Assembly (NCBI RefSeq): GCF_018138715.1
Contig: NZ_JAGSHX010000006.1
Location: forward strand, 6,200,001 to 6,264,000
Direction: 5' to 3'
From: Streptomyces asiaticus
Lineage (GTDB): Bacteria; Actinomycetota; Actinomycetes; Streptomycetales; Streptomycetaceae
Length of the DNA: 64,000 nt
The notes beneath the pieces are model-generated. The model saw only the letters and a list, made by a program, of their open reading frames with translations. It ran no database searches and had not been told where the DNA came from. The position numbers and the translations under genes are program-made. Shown piece by piece: positions 1 through 8,719 of the stretch (its first letter is position 1; the number at the start of each line of letters is the position of its first letter).

Positions 1-549
1 CCGCGCCCCGGGGCGTACGGCGGCACCGAGGGCCAGGCAGTCGTCCATGGTGCGGAAGGCGTGGACGCCGTCCGGAAGCTCGTGGCCGTCCGGTTCGAAG
101 AGGCCGCGCAGCGGCGGCAGCACCGGGTTGGAGCCGGTGGCCAGCACCAGCGCGTCGTACGGCACGCGGCGGCCGTCGTCGCACACCACCTCCGCCGCGG
201 GGCGGTCGACGCGCACCACCCGCACCCCGCTCAGCCGCCGCACCCCGGCGGCGGGGGCGGGGAGCGCGATGACCTCGGGCGGGTACCGCCCGGCGAGCAC
301 CTCGGCGAGCAGCACCCGGTTGTACGCGGGGTGCGGCTCCTCGCCGATGATCGTGACCTCGACGGCAACCGCATCCACGGCAACCGCACCCACGGCAACC
401 GCACCCGCGGAACCCGCACCCGCGGAACCCGCACCCACGGCAACCGCACGCGCGGTCAGCTGCTGCGCCAGCCTCGTACCCGCCATGCCGCCGCCGACGA
501 TCACCACCCGGCGGCGGTGCGGGCTCATCGGCTCCCTGGACGACTCCAT
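1..549 (-). CDS. FAD/NAD(P)-dependent oxidoreductase, NirB-like, 3' part beyond window
   Basis: The reading frame starts with ATG at 549 and runs off the left edge, so only about 183 N-terminal residues are visible. An FAD-binding Rossmann motif VVIVGGGMAGTRLA lies at about residues 15-28. It is followed by EEPHPAYNRVLLAEVLAG and LATGSNPVLPP, which are typical of nitrite-reductase large subunits (NirB) and related rubredoxin-reductase-like flavoproteins. The catalytic siroheme part cannot be seen, so NirB itself is only a possibility; a stand-alone flavoprotein reductase is the alternative. Six in-frame copies of a 15-bp repeat (361-450) insert about 30 Ala/Val/Gly-rich residues between the first helix and second strand of the FAD fold, which is unusual. 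It follows the CYP154-like gene on the same strand after an 81-bp gap. Confidence 0.75.
   Translation of the reverse strand, partial: MESSREPMSPHRRRVVIVGGGMAGTRLAQQLTARAVAVGAGSAGAGSAGAVAVGAVAVDAVAVEVTIIGEEPHPAYNRVLLAEVLAGRYPPEVIALPAPAAGVRRLSGVRVVRVDRPAAEVVCDDGRRVPYDALVLATGSNPVLPPLRGLFEPDGHELPDGVHAFRTMDDCLALGAAVRPGAR
361..450. repeat. Six tandem 15-bp repeats inside the flavoprotein gene
   Basis: Six consecutive 15-bp units (consensus CACGGCAACCGCACC on the plus strand) occupy 361-450. Because the unit length is a multiple of three, the array stays in frame and encodes an Ala/Val/Gly-rich insert in the FAD-binding domain. Copy number is likely to vary between strains. Confidence 0.9.
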
Positions 550-630
550 GCCAGGAAGCCTGCGGGGTGCCTGTTACCCGGCCGCATCCCCGCCGTTTCT
601 CCGAGGCAACGCTGCCCTCAGCGCGCCCCC

Positions 631-1935
631 TCAGCCGCTGTGAGCGACCCCGGGCACCCCATGCACCCCGGTCACCCCGCGCGCCCCCAGCCGGATGGGC
701 AGCCGCCGCGGGCTGTTGCCGACGAAGCTGGGGTGGGGGACCAGCTCCTCGTCGGGGACCGCCAGGTCCAGCGCGGGGAAGCGGGTGAAGAGGGCCTCGA
801 GGGCGATCACGGCCTCCATGCGGGCCAGCGGGGCGCCCAGGCAGAAGTGGGCGCCGTGGCCGAAGGACAGATGGCGCGCGCCCCGGGTCACGTCGAAGCG
901 GCCGGCGTCCGGGCCGTACGCCCGCTCGTCGCGCCCGGCGGCGGTGTACGAGATGAGCACGGGCGCGCCCTTCGGGATGACCGCGTCCCCGACCGGGAGG
1001 TCCCTCGTGGTGTAGCGGAACGGGAAGAAGGACACCGGGCTGTCGTACCGCAGCGTCTCCTCGACCACATCGCCCCAGCTCGCGGCCCCGGACCGGACCA
1101 GATCCAGCTGATCGCGGTGGTTGCACAGCGCCCGTACCGCGTTGGTGATCAGATTGAGCGTGGTCTCGTGACCGGCGATGATCGTCAGCATCAGCGTGCC
1201 GATCAGCTCCTCCTCGCTGAGCCGGTCGCCGTCCTCCTCACGGACCGCGATCAGCGCGCTGGTCAGATCGTCCCCGGGGTCCTTCAGCCGGGCGGCGGCC
1301 ACCTGGCCGAGGATCGCCACCATCTCGCGGTTGGCGGCCGGGACCCGGTCGGGCGCGGTCTGGGTGGAGACGATCTCGTTGGACAGCTCGTGCAGCCGGT
1401 CCTGGTAGTGGTCGTCCACGCCCAGCAGCCGGCAGATCACGCTCATCGGCAGCGGCAGCGCGAAGTGGCGGCGCAGATCGGCCACCCCGTCCGGATCGGC
1501 CGCGGCGGCGTCGCCCAGCCGCTCCAGCAGCGTGCCGGTCAGCTCGTACACCACCGGGCGCAGCGCCTCCACCCGGCGCGGGGTGAACGCCCGGGTCACC
1601 AGGGACCGCAGCCGCTTGTGGTCCTCGCCATCCGCCGTGATCATGCCGCGTACGGTGGCGAAGGTCCGCATCGGCCAGCCGGGCGGGAGCTCGTCGTTCT
1701 GGAGCGCGGCGAAGTGGCAGGCGTTCTTGGCCACGTCGGGGTGGGTGACGAACTCCTTCAGCTCCTCGTGCCGGGTGATGGCGTACGCCGGTACGTCACC
1801 GGGCAGCAGGACCGGGACCGCGGCCCCGCGGGCGCGCAGCTCTTCGTTCACCGCGTGCTGGCGCGCCCCGGTGGGGTCCAGGCGGTGCGGTGCGGCGGGG
1901 TCGGCGTGCGACACGGGGCATCGGCCGTCGGTCAT
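631..1935 (-). CDS. Cytochrome P450, CYP154-like (conservon-associated)
   Basis: A 434-residue soluble cytochrome P450. The K-helix ExxR motif is present ([10 protein letters not shown]), as is the heme-binding loop [15 protein letters not shown] with its cysteine ligand. The I-helix motif is AGHETT, with the acid/alcohol pair expected for oxygen activation. The chosen ATG at 1935 has an AGGAGA ribosome-binding site about 5 bases upstream. It lies 37 bp downstream of the CYP157-like gene on the same strand. Pairing with a CYP157-like P450 and a conservon is the arrangement known for CYP154 members of Streptomyces. The substrate is unknown. A short Gly/Val-rich tail follows the P450 fold. Confidence 0.88.
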   Translation of the reverse strand: MTDGRCPVSHADPAAPHRLDPTGARQHAVNEELRARGAAVPVLLPGDVPAYAITRHEELKEFVTHPDVAKNACHFAALQNDELPPGWPMRTFATVRGMITADGEDHKRLRSLVTRAFTPRRVEALRPVVYELTGTLLERLGDAAAADPDGVADLRRHFALPLPMSVICRLLGVDDHYQDRLHELSNEIVSTQTAPDRVPAANREMVAILGQVAAARLKDPGDDLTSALIAVREEDGDRLSEEELIGTLMLTIIAGHETTLNLITNAVRALCNHRDQLDLVRSGAASWGDVVEETLRYDSPVSFFPFRYTTRDLPVGDAVIPKGAPVLISYTAAGRDERAYGPDAGRFDVTRGARHLSFGHGAHFCLGAPLARMEAVIALEALFTRFPALDLAVPDEELVPHPSFVGNSPRRLPIRLGARGVTGVHGVPGVAHSG

Positions 1936-1972
1936 TGCTGTCTCCTGCGGGGGAGTCGGGGGTCGGGGCCGG

Positions 1973-3283
1973 TCAGTCGGGGGTCGGGGCCGCCGAGCCC
2001 GGGGTCCGGGCCGAAGCCGGCCCCGAACCCGAACCTGAAGCCGGCCCCGAAGCCGAAGCCGCGGCATCGGCGGCCAGCTGCGGCGCGGAGAACCGCACCG
2101 GCAGCTTGGCCAGGCCCTTGGACCACGGCGAGGTGATCCACGGAAGCTGCTCCTCCGGCACCGCGATCTCCATATCGGGCAGCCGGTGGCGCAGCGTGTC
2201 CACGGCGGTCCGGGTGATCAGCCGGGCCGGATCCCGCGCCGGGCAGCCGTGCGGGCCCGCCCCGAAGGCGAGGTACGAGCGGTTGCCGACCACCGGACGT
2301 CCGTCCTCGGGCAGCACCTCCGGGTCCGCGTTGGCGCCCGCGAGGCCCAGGATGAGCATGTCCCCGGCACGGATGTCCTGGCCGCCGAAGCGCAGATCGC
2401 GGGTGGCGTAGCGGCCGGGGAAGTTCTGGGTGGGCGGCTGGCGCCACAGCACCAGGTCCAGCGCGTCGTCCACGGTGAGGTGGCCACGGGCCAGCGAGGA
2501 GCGGAACGCGGGGTCGGTGAGCAGGATCTGGAGCGTGGAGGCGATCCAGTTCACGGTGGTGTTGTTGCCCGCGACGATGATCACCACGAGGTTGTGCAGC
2601 ACCTCCTCGTCGCTCAGCCCGACGGGGTGCTCCAGCAGCCAGGACGTCAGATCCGCGCCCGGCCGCCGCTTCTTCCCGGCGATCAGCTGGAGCAGGATCT
2701 GGCCCATCCGCTTGTTGGCGCCGGTGGCGGCCATGGTCGGGGCGACGATCGTGGTGAGCGTCTCGACCAGCCGGGCCCCGTTCTCCTCGTCGAGACCCAG
2801 CAGTTCGGTGACGACCTGGAGCGGCAGGAGGCGCGCGTATTGCTCGACCAGATCCGCCGCGTGCTGGTCGGCGAACCCGGCGACCAGCCGCTCCGCGGTG
2901 GCCCGCACCCTGCGGATCAGCTCATGGCCGTTGACCCGCCCCAGCGCGTCGGCCACCGCCGAGCGCATCCGGCGGTGCGCCGCGCCATCGGCGAACAGCA
3001 GCGCCGGGCGCCAGCCCACCAGCGGCATCAGCGGCGAGTCGGCCGCCACCCGGCCCTCGCGCAGCGGGGTCCAGCGGCGCGGGTCATGCGAGAAGTACTG
3101 CTCGTCACGGGTGAGGTGGAGCAGCTCACGGTGGCCGATGACCAGCCATGCCTCGACCCGGGGTGCGATCTCCACCGGGACCACCGGACCGTGGTCGCGC
3201 CGCATCCGCTCGTACAGGTCGGTGAGCGGACCGTCGAGCGCGGTCCCGTACAGCGGCACCCGGGAGGCGGCCCTGGCGGTCAT
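1973..3283 (-). CDS. Cytochrome P450, CYP157-like, lacking the ExxR motif
   Basis: A 436-residue P450 with the heme loop [15 protein letters not shown] and the I-helix AGNNTT. The K-helix position that reads EETLR in the neighbouring P450 here reads DLVLWRQPP, so both the Glu and the Arg of ExxR are missing. The CYP157 family is known to lack this otherwise universal pair, which supports the family call. The C-terminal 35 or so residues are a Ser/Gly/Ala/Pro low-complexity tail encoded by short GC-rich repeats. The ATG at 3283 overlaps the stop of cvnD by ATGA, so the two are probably translationally coupled. A catalytic role is uncertain; a helper or regulatory role with the CYP154-like partner is possible. 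Confidence 0.87.
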   Translation of the reverse strand: MTARAASRVPLYGTALDGPLTDLYERMRRDHGPVVPVEIAPRVEAWLVIGHRELLHLTRDEQYFSHDPRRWTPLREGRVAADSPLMPLVGWRPALLFADGAAHRRMRSAVADALGRVNGHELIRRVRATAERLVAGFADQHAADLVEQYARLLPLQVVTELLGLDEENGARLVETLTTIVAPTMAATGANKRMGQILLQLIAGKKRRPGADLTSWLLEHPVGLSDEEVLHNLVVIIVAGNNTTVNWIASTLQILLTDPAFRSSLARGHLTVDDALDLVLWRQPPTQNFPGRYATRDLRFGGQDIRAGDMLILGLAGANADPEVLPEDGRPVVGNRSYLAFGAGPHGCPARDPARLITRTAVDTLRHRLPDMEIAVPEEQLPWITSPWSKGLAKLPVRFSAPQLAADAAASASGPASGSGSGPASARTPGSAAPTPD

Positions 3284-3999
3284 GACGCCTCCGTGAGCGT
3301 CTCGATGAGATGCGAGACGAGCGAGATCAGCGCCTGCACCGAGGACTTGTGCTCCCGGGCGTCACAGATGACCAGCGGGGTGTGCGGGAGCAGATCGAGC
3401 GCGGAGCGCAGATCGTCCTCGTTGTGCGGAGTGCTGTCCGGGAAGGCGTTGACGGCGACGGAGAACGGCACATCCAGGTCCTCCAGATGCCCGATCGCGT
3501 CGAAGGACGCCTCCAGGTCGCGGGTGTCGACCAGCGCGAGCGCGCCCAGCGCACCGCGCGCCAGGTCCTTCCAGGCGGGGAGGAACCGCTGCTGGCCGGG
3601 GGTGCCGAAGAGGTACAGCACCAGCTCGCCGCCCAGGGTGATCCGCCCGAAGTCCAGCGCGACGGTGGTCGTGGTCTTCGACGGCCGCACCTTGGTGTCG
3701 AGCCGGGCCCCGGCCTGGCTCATCGTCGCCTCGGTGGAGAGCGGCTTGATCTCCGACACCGTGCCGATCAGCGTGGTCTTGCCGACGCCCATCGGGCCGA
3801 CCACCAGGATCTTGGCCGCCCCGGCCACGCTGGACTCCACGTACATGACGGGGGTGTCGTCCATGTCATCCATGTCGTCCGTATCGCCCGTCTCGTCCGT
3901 CTCGCCTGTCTCGTTGGTGTGGTCTGTGCGGGTCGTGCGGTCCGCGTGGCCCGGGTGGGCCGTGTGGTCGGTCCTGGTTGTGCCGTCCGTACCGGCCAT
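3280..3999 (-). CDS. cvnD: CvnD-type small GTPase of a conservon
   Basis: A Ras-like GTP-binding protein with Walker A GPMGVGKTT and the G3-like segment LFGTPGQQRFLP. Conservon GTPases form membrane-associated complexes with CvnA, CvnB and CvnC that resemble eukaryotic G-protein systems. The ATG at 3999 is 7 bp beyond the cvnC stop. An in-frame start at 4029 would overlap cvnC, and an internal ATG at 3846 would give a protein beginning just before the GTPase core. About 45 residues before that core are Thr/Asp/His/Met-rich repeats such as DDMDDMDD, which are atypical, so the true N-terminus is uncertain. It overlaps the P450 start by four bases. Confidence 0.9.
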   Translation of the reverse strand: MAGTDGTTRTDHTAHPGHADRTTRTDHTNETGETDETGDTDDMDDMDDTPVMYVESSVAGAAKILVVGPMGVGKTTLIGTVSEIKPLSTEATMSQAGARLDTKVRPSKTTTTVALDFGRITLGGELVLYLFGTPGQQRFLPAWKDLARGALGALALVDTRDLEASFDAIGHLEDLDVPFSVAVNAFPDSTPHNEDDLRSALDLLPHTPLVICDAREHKSSVQALISLVSHLIETLTEAS

Positions 4000-4006
4000 C
4001 GAGATC

Positions 4007-4372
4007 TCAGAGCTTGCTCTCAAGCCCATCGAGCACCTTCCTCAGCAAGTCCAAATCGGCACGTTTTCGCTTGGCCACCCGGATCGGCGGACGCGCCACG
4101 ATGTGCCCCCAGTCGATGAGATCCGCGAGCAGCACCTGCACCACGGCCGGTGGCTGACCGAGATGGGCGGCGACCTCCGCCACCGACAGCAGCCCCTGGC
4201 AGAAGTCGGCGATCCGCCGGTACTCGGGCTGGAGATGTGGCGGCAGCGCGCTCCCGGACGCCACGACGAGCGTTTCCAGCGGCAGAGCATCCCGTGAGGA
4301 ACCGGCACGCCCCCTTGTGATCACATAGGGGCGCACCGCGGCCGTGGTGCGTTCCTCGCCGGGTCGGCTCAT
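4007..4372 (-). CDS. cvnC: CvnC-type DUF742 protein of a conservon
   Basis: A 121-residue protein with the DUF742 pattern: VRPYVITRGRA near the N-terminus, a winged-helix-like middle (FCQGLLSVAEVAAHL) and a basic C-terminal half. DUF742 proteins are the third member of Streptomyces conservons, between the roadblock protein and the GTPase. The ATG at 4372 overlaps the cvnB stop as ATGA, indicating translational coupling. No unusual features are seen. Confidence 0.9.
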   Translation of the reverse strand: MSRPGEERTTAAVRPYVITRGRAGSSRDALPLETLVVASGSALPPHLQPEYRRIADFCQGLLSVAEVAAHLGQPPAVVQVLLADLIDWGHIVARPPIRVAKRKRADLDLLRKVLDGLESKL

Positions 4373-4818
4373 GACGTCGGGCGGCCCATCGGCTCCCGCG
4401 GCTGGCTGCTCAGATGGGCACCGATCTTCGCGACCAGTAACTGCATCTGCTGAGCCACCAGGCCGACATCCGCATCCGTGTCGGTGGCCACCCCGAGCGA
4501 GGCGCCCTGACCGGCCGAGGTGAACAGCACGAACCCGCTGTCGGACTCGATCATCAGCTGCCGCACCCCGGCCTCGTCGCCGAACAGCAGCGACACCGTG
4601 GACTGGCTGGTGACCGTCAGCGCGGCACAGGCGGCGGCCAGCGACTCGGCCTCGTCCACCCCGAGCCGGGACACCTCGCCGGTCAGCCCCTCGGCGGAGT
4701 CGTGGCCCATGCGCAGACCGTCCTCCGAGACGACGACGGCATGCCGCACCCCGGGGATCCCGGTCAGCGGACGCAGCATCCATCCAACGTCGGGCAACCT
4801 GGATATGGTTCCGGCCAC
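4369..4818 (-). CDS. cvnB: CvnB-type roadblock/LC7 protein of a conservon
   Basis: A 149-residue roadblock/LC7 domain protein (for example VRHAVVVSEDGLRMG and SGFVLFTSAGQGASLGV). In conservons this protein is thought to act as a regulator of the GTPase. It starts with GTG at 4818, sharing one base with the cvnA stop codon (TAGTG), so the operon is tightly coupled. The length matches the family. Confidence 0.92.
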   Translation of the reverse strand: MAGTISRLPDVGWMLRPLTGIPGVRHAVVVSEDGLRMGHDSAEGLTGEVSRLGVDEAESLAAACAALTVTSQSTVSLLFGDEAGVRQLMIESDSGFVLFTSAGQGASLGVATDTDADVGLVAQQMQLLVAKIGAHLSSQPREPMGRPTS

Positions 4819-6320
4819 TACCGGCCTCCCTCTCGGTCTTCTCGGTCCGGACTCGATTCATCGTCGGGCGGTACGGCCTCCGCCTCCGCTTCCACGCGCC
4901 CGCGGCGGGTGCCGGAGACGACGCTGGTGATGGAGGCGCGGGCGGCCTCGGGGGTCCAGGGGGCGGCCGCGGGCGGCGGGGTGGGTGCGGCGCGGGCCGG
5001 GGCGGTGGTGAGGTCGACCGCGTCGGTCGCGTCGGTCGCGTCAACCGCGTCCGGTCCATCGGTCCCATCGGTCCCATCGGCCCCACCGGCCACGTCGGTG
5101 GAGGAGGCCCGGGAAGCCGGGGCGGCTCCGGAGGCCGGGCGGCGGCGGTTGCGGCGCCGGGGCAGCCCGGTGCCGGGGGACGCGGGAGCGTCGGGGACGT
5201 CGGGGAGGTCGGGGATGTCGTCCACGGACACGCCGTTCAGCAGGCGGCCCCCGGCGGGGTCCGCGGCGGCCGGGCCGAGCCCCGCGCCGCCCGCGTCCTG
5301 GTTCACCTTGCCGACGACCACGGGCTCCACGACCACCGGCCTGTGGTCCGCCGCCCGTACGGCGCTCGTCTGCTCGGTCAGCAGCCGGTGCGGTACGAAG
5401 ACCACCACCCGCGTGCCGCCGTACGCCGACGCCGTGGACAGCTCGACGCCGAAGCCCAGCTCCCGCGACCAGCGCCCCACACAGGCGAGCCCCAGCCGGG
5501 GCACCGCGCCCAGCTGGGCCAGGTCGAGACCGTCCCGCAGCTGGCCCACGGCCTTCTCCAGCACGTCCGGCGGCATCCCGAGCCCCGCGTCGTCGATCTC
5601 GATGACCGCGCCCGCCGCGACCTCGCGGATGGCGACCGCGACCTGGGTGCGGGAGGGGGAGAAGACGGTGGCGTTCTCCAGGAGTTCGGCCACCGCGTGC
5701 ATCAGGCCCTCCACGGCGGGGGCCACCGCGTAGAGGGTCTGCCCGCCGTGGACGTCCACCCGGCCGAACTCCACGATGCGCGACTGCGCGCCCCGCACAC
5801 AGTCGAAGAGCGACACCGGCCGGGTCTCCCGCCGCGCGGGCCAGATCCCGCACATCACCAGCAGCGTCTGGGCCTTACGGGTCATCTGGGCGGCGGCGTG
5901 GTCCGCCTTCATGACCTCGCCCATCAGCCCGGCGTCCTCGACATACTGCTCCAGGCCGTCGAGAACCTGCTGCTGCACCATCGACATGGCGTGCATATTG
6001 CGGGCCACGGACTCGAACGAAGCCTGCACGGAGTCGCGCAGGATCCGCTCCCGGCGCGCCGCCTCGTCCAGATCGGTCTGTACGGCGGCCAGTCGGGCGA
6101 CCTCCTCGCCGCGCTCGGCCGCCAGCGCCCGCTCCTCGGCCGCATTGGCTCGTTCCCGCTCGGAAACGGCTCGTTCTCGCTCGGTCGCCCTACGCGCGTC
6201 CGCGAGCGCGCGGCGAAGTCTGACCACCCAGGTGAGGCACAGTGATAACACCAGTACCAGCACCGCGGACGCGGCCAGCACGACGGCCCCCGTCCCCGAC
6301 AGCACCTTTGACACCTCCAT
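4818..6320 (-). CDS. cvnA: CvnA-type membrane histidine-kinase-like protein of a conservon
   Basis: A 500-residue protein with an N-terminal membrane segment (about residues 8-31), a charged coiled-coil stretch rich in RERAVSERERANAAEE-type sequence, and a C-terminal HATPase domain (N-box ELLENATVFSPS, G1-box IDDAGLGMP). This is the sensor component of a conservon. The ATG at 6320 was chosen because the membrane segment follows directly; longer in-frame starts upstream to 6581 have no family support. The last 120 residues are Pro/Ala/Asp-rich, including GTDGTDGPDAVDATDATDAVD, encoded by short tandem repeats. It is the first gene of the operon cvnA-B-C-D-P450-P450. Confidence 0.9.
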   Translation of the reverse strand: MEVSKVLSGTGAVVLAASAVLVLVLSLCLTWVVRLRRALADARRATERERAVSERERANAAEERALAAERGEEVARLAAVQTDLDEAARRERILRDSVQASFESVARNMHAMSMVQQQVLDGLEQYVEDAGLMGEVMKADHAAAQMTRKAQTLLVMCGIWPARRETRPVSLFDCVRGAQSRIVEFGRVDVHGGQTLYAVAPAVEGLMHAVAELLENATVFSPSRTQVAVAIREVAAGAVIEIDDAGLGMPPDVLEKAVGQLRDGLDLAQLGAVPRLGLACVGRWSRELGFGVELSTASAYGGTRVVVFVPHRLLTEQTSAVRAADHRPVVVEPVVVGKVNQDAGGAGLGPAAADPAGGRLLNGVSVDDIPDLPDVPDAPASPGTGLPRRRNRRRPASGAAPASRASSTDVAGGADGTDGTDGPDAVDATDATDAVDLTTAPARAAPTPPPAAAPWTPEAARASITSVVSGTRRGRVEAEAEAVPPDDESSPDREDREGGR

Positions 6321-6432
6321 CTGGGACACGGCCAAGAAAGGGCAGATACTACTGACCAACTGATCAGTCTGGTCCGGTAGTTGCCAAACTCTCACGACTG
6401 GGAAGCCGTGTCCGCACCGGGGTCGGGTTCGG

Positions 6433-7872
6433 CTATGCCGCCCGGGGCAGGCGCAACAGCAGGCGAGCCCCGCCCCGCGGGCTGGTGAGCACCGTAAGGG
6501 TGCCGCCGTGGGCGTGAGCGATGTCATTGGCGATGGCGAGGCCGAGACCGGTGCCGCCGTCCTGGCGGGCCCGGGCGTCATCCAGCCGGGTGAACCGTTC
6601 GAATACGCGCTCGCGGTCGCTTTCGGGGATGCCGGGGCCGTCGTCGTCCACGGCCAGTTCGACCATGCCGCCGCGGGCCGCCACGGTGATCGAGACGGTG
6701 GTACGGGTGTGGCGGCGGGCGTTGTCGGCGAGGTTGGTGAGCAGCCGGGACAGCTGCACCCGGCTGCCCGTCACGACGGCGGCCTCCTGACCCCTGGCCT
6801 TCGTGAGGTGGTCCCCGGCCTCCGTGAGGTGGTTCCCGGCCGTTGTGGGGTGACCCCCGGCCGTCGTGGGCTGATCCATCGTCACCGCGTCCGGGTGGCG
6901 CCGTACCTCCTCGGCCGCCAGCGCGCCGAGGTCCACCGCCGCTTTGGGCGGCGCCTCCTGCGCGTCGAGCCGGGCGAGCAGCAGCAGATCGGAGGCGACG
7001 GCCTGGAGCCGGTCGGTGTCCCGCAGCGCCTTGTGCACGGCGGCGGGCCAGTCGGTGCGCGACGGGCGGGCCAGGACCAGCTCGAGCTGGGCGCGTACGG
7101 CCGTGATGGGGCTGCGCAGCTCGTGCGAGGCGTCGGCCACGAACTGCCGCTGCCGGGTCATGGCCCGGTGCAGCCGGTCCAGCGTGGCGTTCATGGTCCG
7201 GGCCAGCCGGTGGATCTCGTCCCGCGCCCGGGGCACCGGCACCCGGCGGTGCAGATCGCGCTCGGTGATCTCGGTGAACTCCTGCCGCATCGCGGCGACC
7301 GGGCGCAGCGCGCGGCCCACCAGCAGCCAGGTGAGCCCCGCCACGAACAGCACCAGACCGGCGGCCGCGGGTGCGGCCTGGCGCAGCAGCAGCCCGGTGG
7401 CGCTGTCGAGGGAGGTGGTCGAGGGGCTCACCGTCACGCTGTACGACTGCCCGGCCTCGACCGGCTCGGCCGGAAGCCGCACGGCCTCGACCGACTTCTG
7501 CGTCCCGGCGTCCGTCGGGGTCATGGGGGTGACCGTCCGGCCGGAGGCGTCCTTGATCGTCACCGCGCCGGGGGCGACGACCAACGCCCGCTGCGGCATG
7601 GCCCGGGTCCGCCCCAACTGGCCCTTGATCGCCGCGGCGGCCTTGTCGGCGTCCACGTCCGCGCTGGCGCGGAGGTTGTGCTGAAGGGCGAGCACCAGGG
7701 CCAGCATGCACAGCGCGATCGCGAAGGCCACGGTCCCGGCGGCCGCCAGCACGGCCTTGGCGCGCACGCTCAATCCGGAGGTCAGCCGGCGCGGGCGGCG
7801 CGGCTCCGCGTCCCCCGGTTCGTCCTCGTGTGCCATGCGCCGCAGGCCTGCGATGTGCCCCACCGTTCTCAC
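6433..7872 (-). CDS. Sensor histidine kinase of an OmpR-type two-component system
   Basis: A 479-residue membrane kinase. The first membrane helix is at about residues 40-63, a periplasmic sensor region spans about 64-165, and the second helix is at about 168-187. A HAMP linker follows, then the HisKA box ASHELRSPIT with the phosphoacceptor His at about residue 250, and a HATPase domain with DDDGPGIP and GTGLGLAI. The GTG start at 7872 overlaps the response-regulator stop as GTGA. Between the HisKA and ATPase domains, four copies of a 21-bp repeat (6793-6876) encode a seven-residue unit like NHLTEAG, an unusual linker expansion. The signal is unknown. Confidence 0.93.
   Translation of the reverse strand: MRTVGHIAGLRRMAHEDEPGDAEPRRPRRLTSGLSVRAKAVLAAAGTVAFAIALCMLALVLALQHNLRASADVDADKAAAAIKGQLGRTRAMPQRALVVAPGAVTIKDASGRTVTPMTPTDAGTQKSVEAVRLPAEPVEAGQSYSVTVSPSTTSLDSATGLLLRQAAPAAAGLVLFVAGLTWLLVGRALRPVAAMRQEFTEITERDLHRRVPVPRARDEIHRLARTMNATLDRLHRAMTRQRQFVADASHELRSPITAVRAQLELVLARPSRTDWPAAVHKALRDTDRLQAVASDLLLLARLDAQEAPPKAAVDLGALAAEEVRRHPDAVTMDQPTTAGGHPTTAGNHLTEAGDHLTKARGQEAAVVTGSRVQLSRLLTNLADNARRHTRTTVSITVAARGGMVELAVDDDGPGIPESDRERVFERFTRLDDARARQDGGTGLGLAIANDIAHAHGGTLTVLTSPRGGARLLLRLPRAA
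6793..6876. repeat. Four tandem 21-bp repeats in the kinase linker
   Basis: Four exact-length 21-bp units encode the heptads DQPTTAG, GHPTTAG, NHLTEAG and DHLTKAR between the HisKA and ATPase domains. The array is in frame and imperfect. Confidence 0.85.
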
Positions 7873-8546
7873 CCTCCGTCGCGGGCCAGCAGATAGCCCG
7901 CGCCCCGTATCGTGCGGATCGACCGCCGTCCGTACGGCACATCGATCTTCCGGCGCAGACTGCGGATGTAGACCTCGACGAGATTGGCCCCGCCGTCGTA
8001 CGCGGCGTCCCACACGCTCTGCACGATCTCGGACTTGGAGACCACCTGCCCGGCGCGCCGGGCGAGGTACTCCAGCACCGCGAACTCCTTGGCCGTGAGC
8101 GTGACCTCGTCCGTCCCCCGCGCGCAGGCCAGCGCCGCGGGCTCCAGCCGCAGATCACCCAGCTCCAGCACCTCGGGCCGGTCCAGCCCGCCGCGCCGCA
8201 CCAGGGCGCGCACCCGGGCGATGAGGACGACGAAGGAGAACGGCTTGGTCAGATAGTCGTCCGCGCCCACATCGAGCCCATCGGCCTCGTCGTACTCGCC
8301 GTCCTTGGCGGTGAGCATCAGGATGGGCGTCCAGTCGCCCTCTTCGCGCAGCCGCGAGCACAGCTGATAGCCGGAGCACCCGGGGAGCATCACATCCAGC
8401 ACGATCGCGGCGTACTCGCCGGACCGGGCGAGCGCCAGGCCGCTCAGCCCGTCCGCCGCCGTCTCGATGGTGAAACCCTCCTGCTCCAGGCCCTCGGTGA
8501 GCAGCTCGCGGAGCCGGGCGTCATCTTCCACCACCAGTATGCGCAC
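7869..8546 (-). CDS. OmpR-family response regulator
   Basis: A 225-residue regulator. The receiver domain has the acidic pocket EDD at residues 7-9 and the phosphorylated Asp51 in VLDVMLPG. The C-terminal winged helix ends with RTIRGAGYLL, typical of OmpR/PhoB-type DNA-binding domains. It is transcribed first, followed by the coupled kinase gene. The start codon lies only 23 bp from a 44-bp palindrome with related half-sites (8570-8633), which is a natural candidate for autoregulation. Confidence 0.94.
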   Translation of the reverse strand: MRILVVEDDARLRELLTEGLEQEGFTIETAADGLSGLALARSGEYAAIVLDVMLPGCSGYQLCSRLREEGDWTPILMLTAKDGEYDEADGLDVGADDYLTKPFSFVVLIARVRALVRRGGLDRPEVLELGDLRLEPAALACARGTDEVTLTAKEFAVLEYLARRAGQVVSKSEIVQSVWDAAYDGGANLVEVYIRSLRRKIDVPYGRRSIRTIRGAGYLLARDGG

Positions 8547-8569
8547 GCGGTCAGGATGGCACGGGCAAG

Positions 8570-8633
8570 CTGAGGCCCCGCTGAAACCGGCACCGGTTTC
8601 AGCGGGGCCTCAGGTGCTTCAGCGAGGACTCAG
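8570..8633. promoter_or_regulatory. Large perfect palindrome plus an extra direct half-site
   Basis: Two 21-bp arms (8570-8590 and 8593-8613) are perfect inverted complements around a 2-bp centre. The core half-site TTCAGCGGGGCCTCAG at 8598-8613 is repeated as TTCAGCGAGGACTCAG at 8618-8633, exactly 20 bp away, that is two helical turns. The region lies between the divergent response regulator (starts 8546) and the secreted protein gene (starts 8720). Direct repeats two turns apart suit an OmpR-family dimer, so this is probably the regulator's operator; an RNA hairpin function is the alternative. Confidence 0.65.
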
Positions 8634-8719
8634 CATCGGTGCGCAACGGTGAGTGCGCCGACGGATCAAGGGTTCTTCGGCAGCCAGTGCAACCCCCTGA
8701 GCGAAGGAGAGCTGTGCCC

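Noticed and set aside
61..4297. Long plus-strand open frames opposite the P450s and conservon
   Set aside because: These are antisense shadows in GC-rich DNA; the minus-strand frames contain all P450, GTPase and roadblock motifs.
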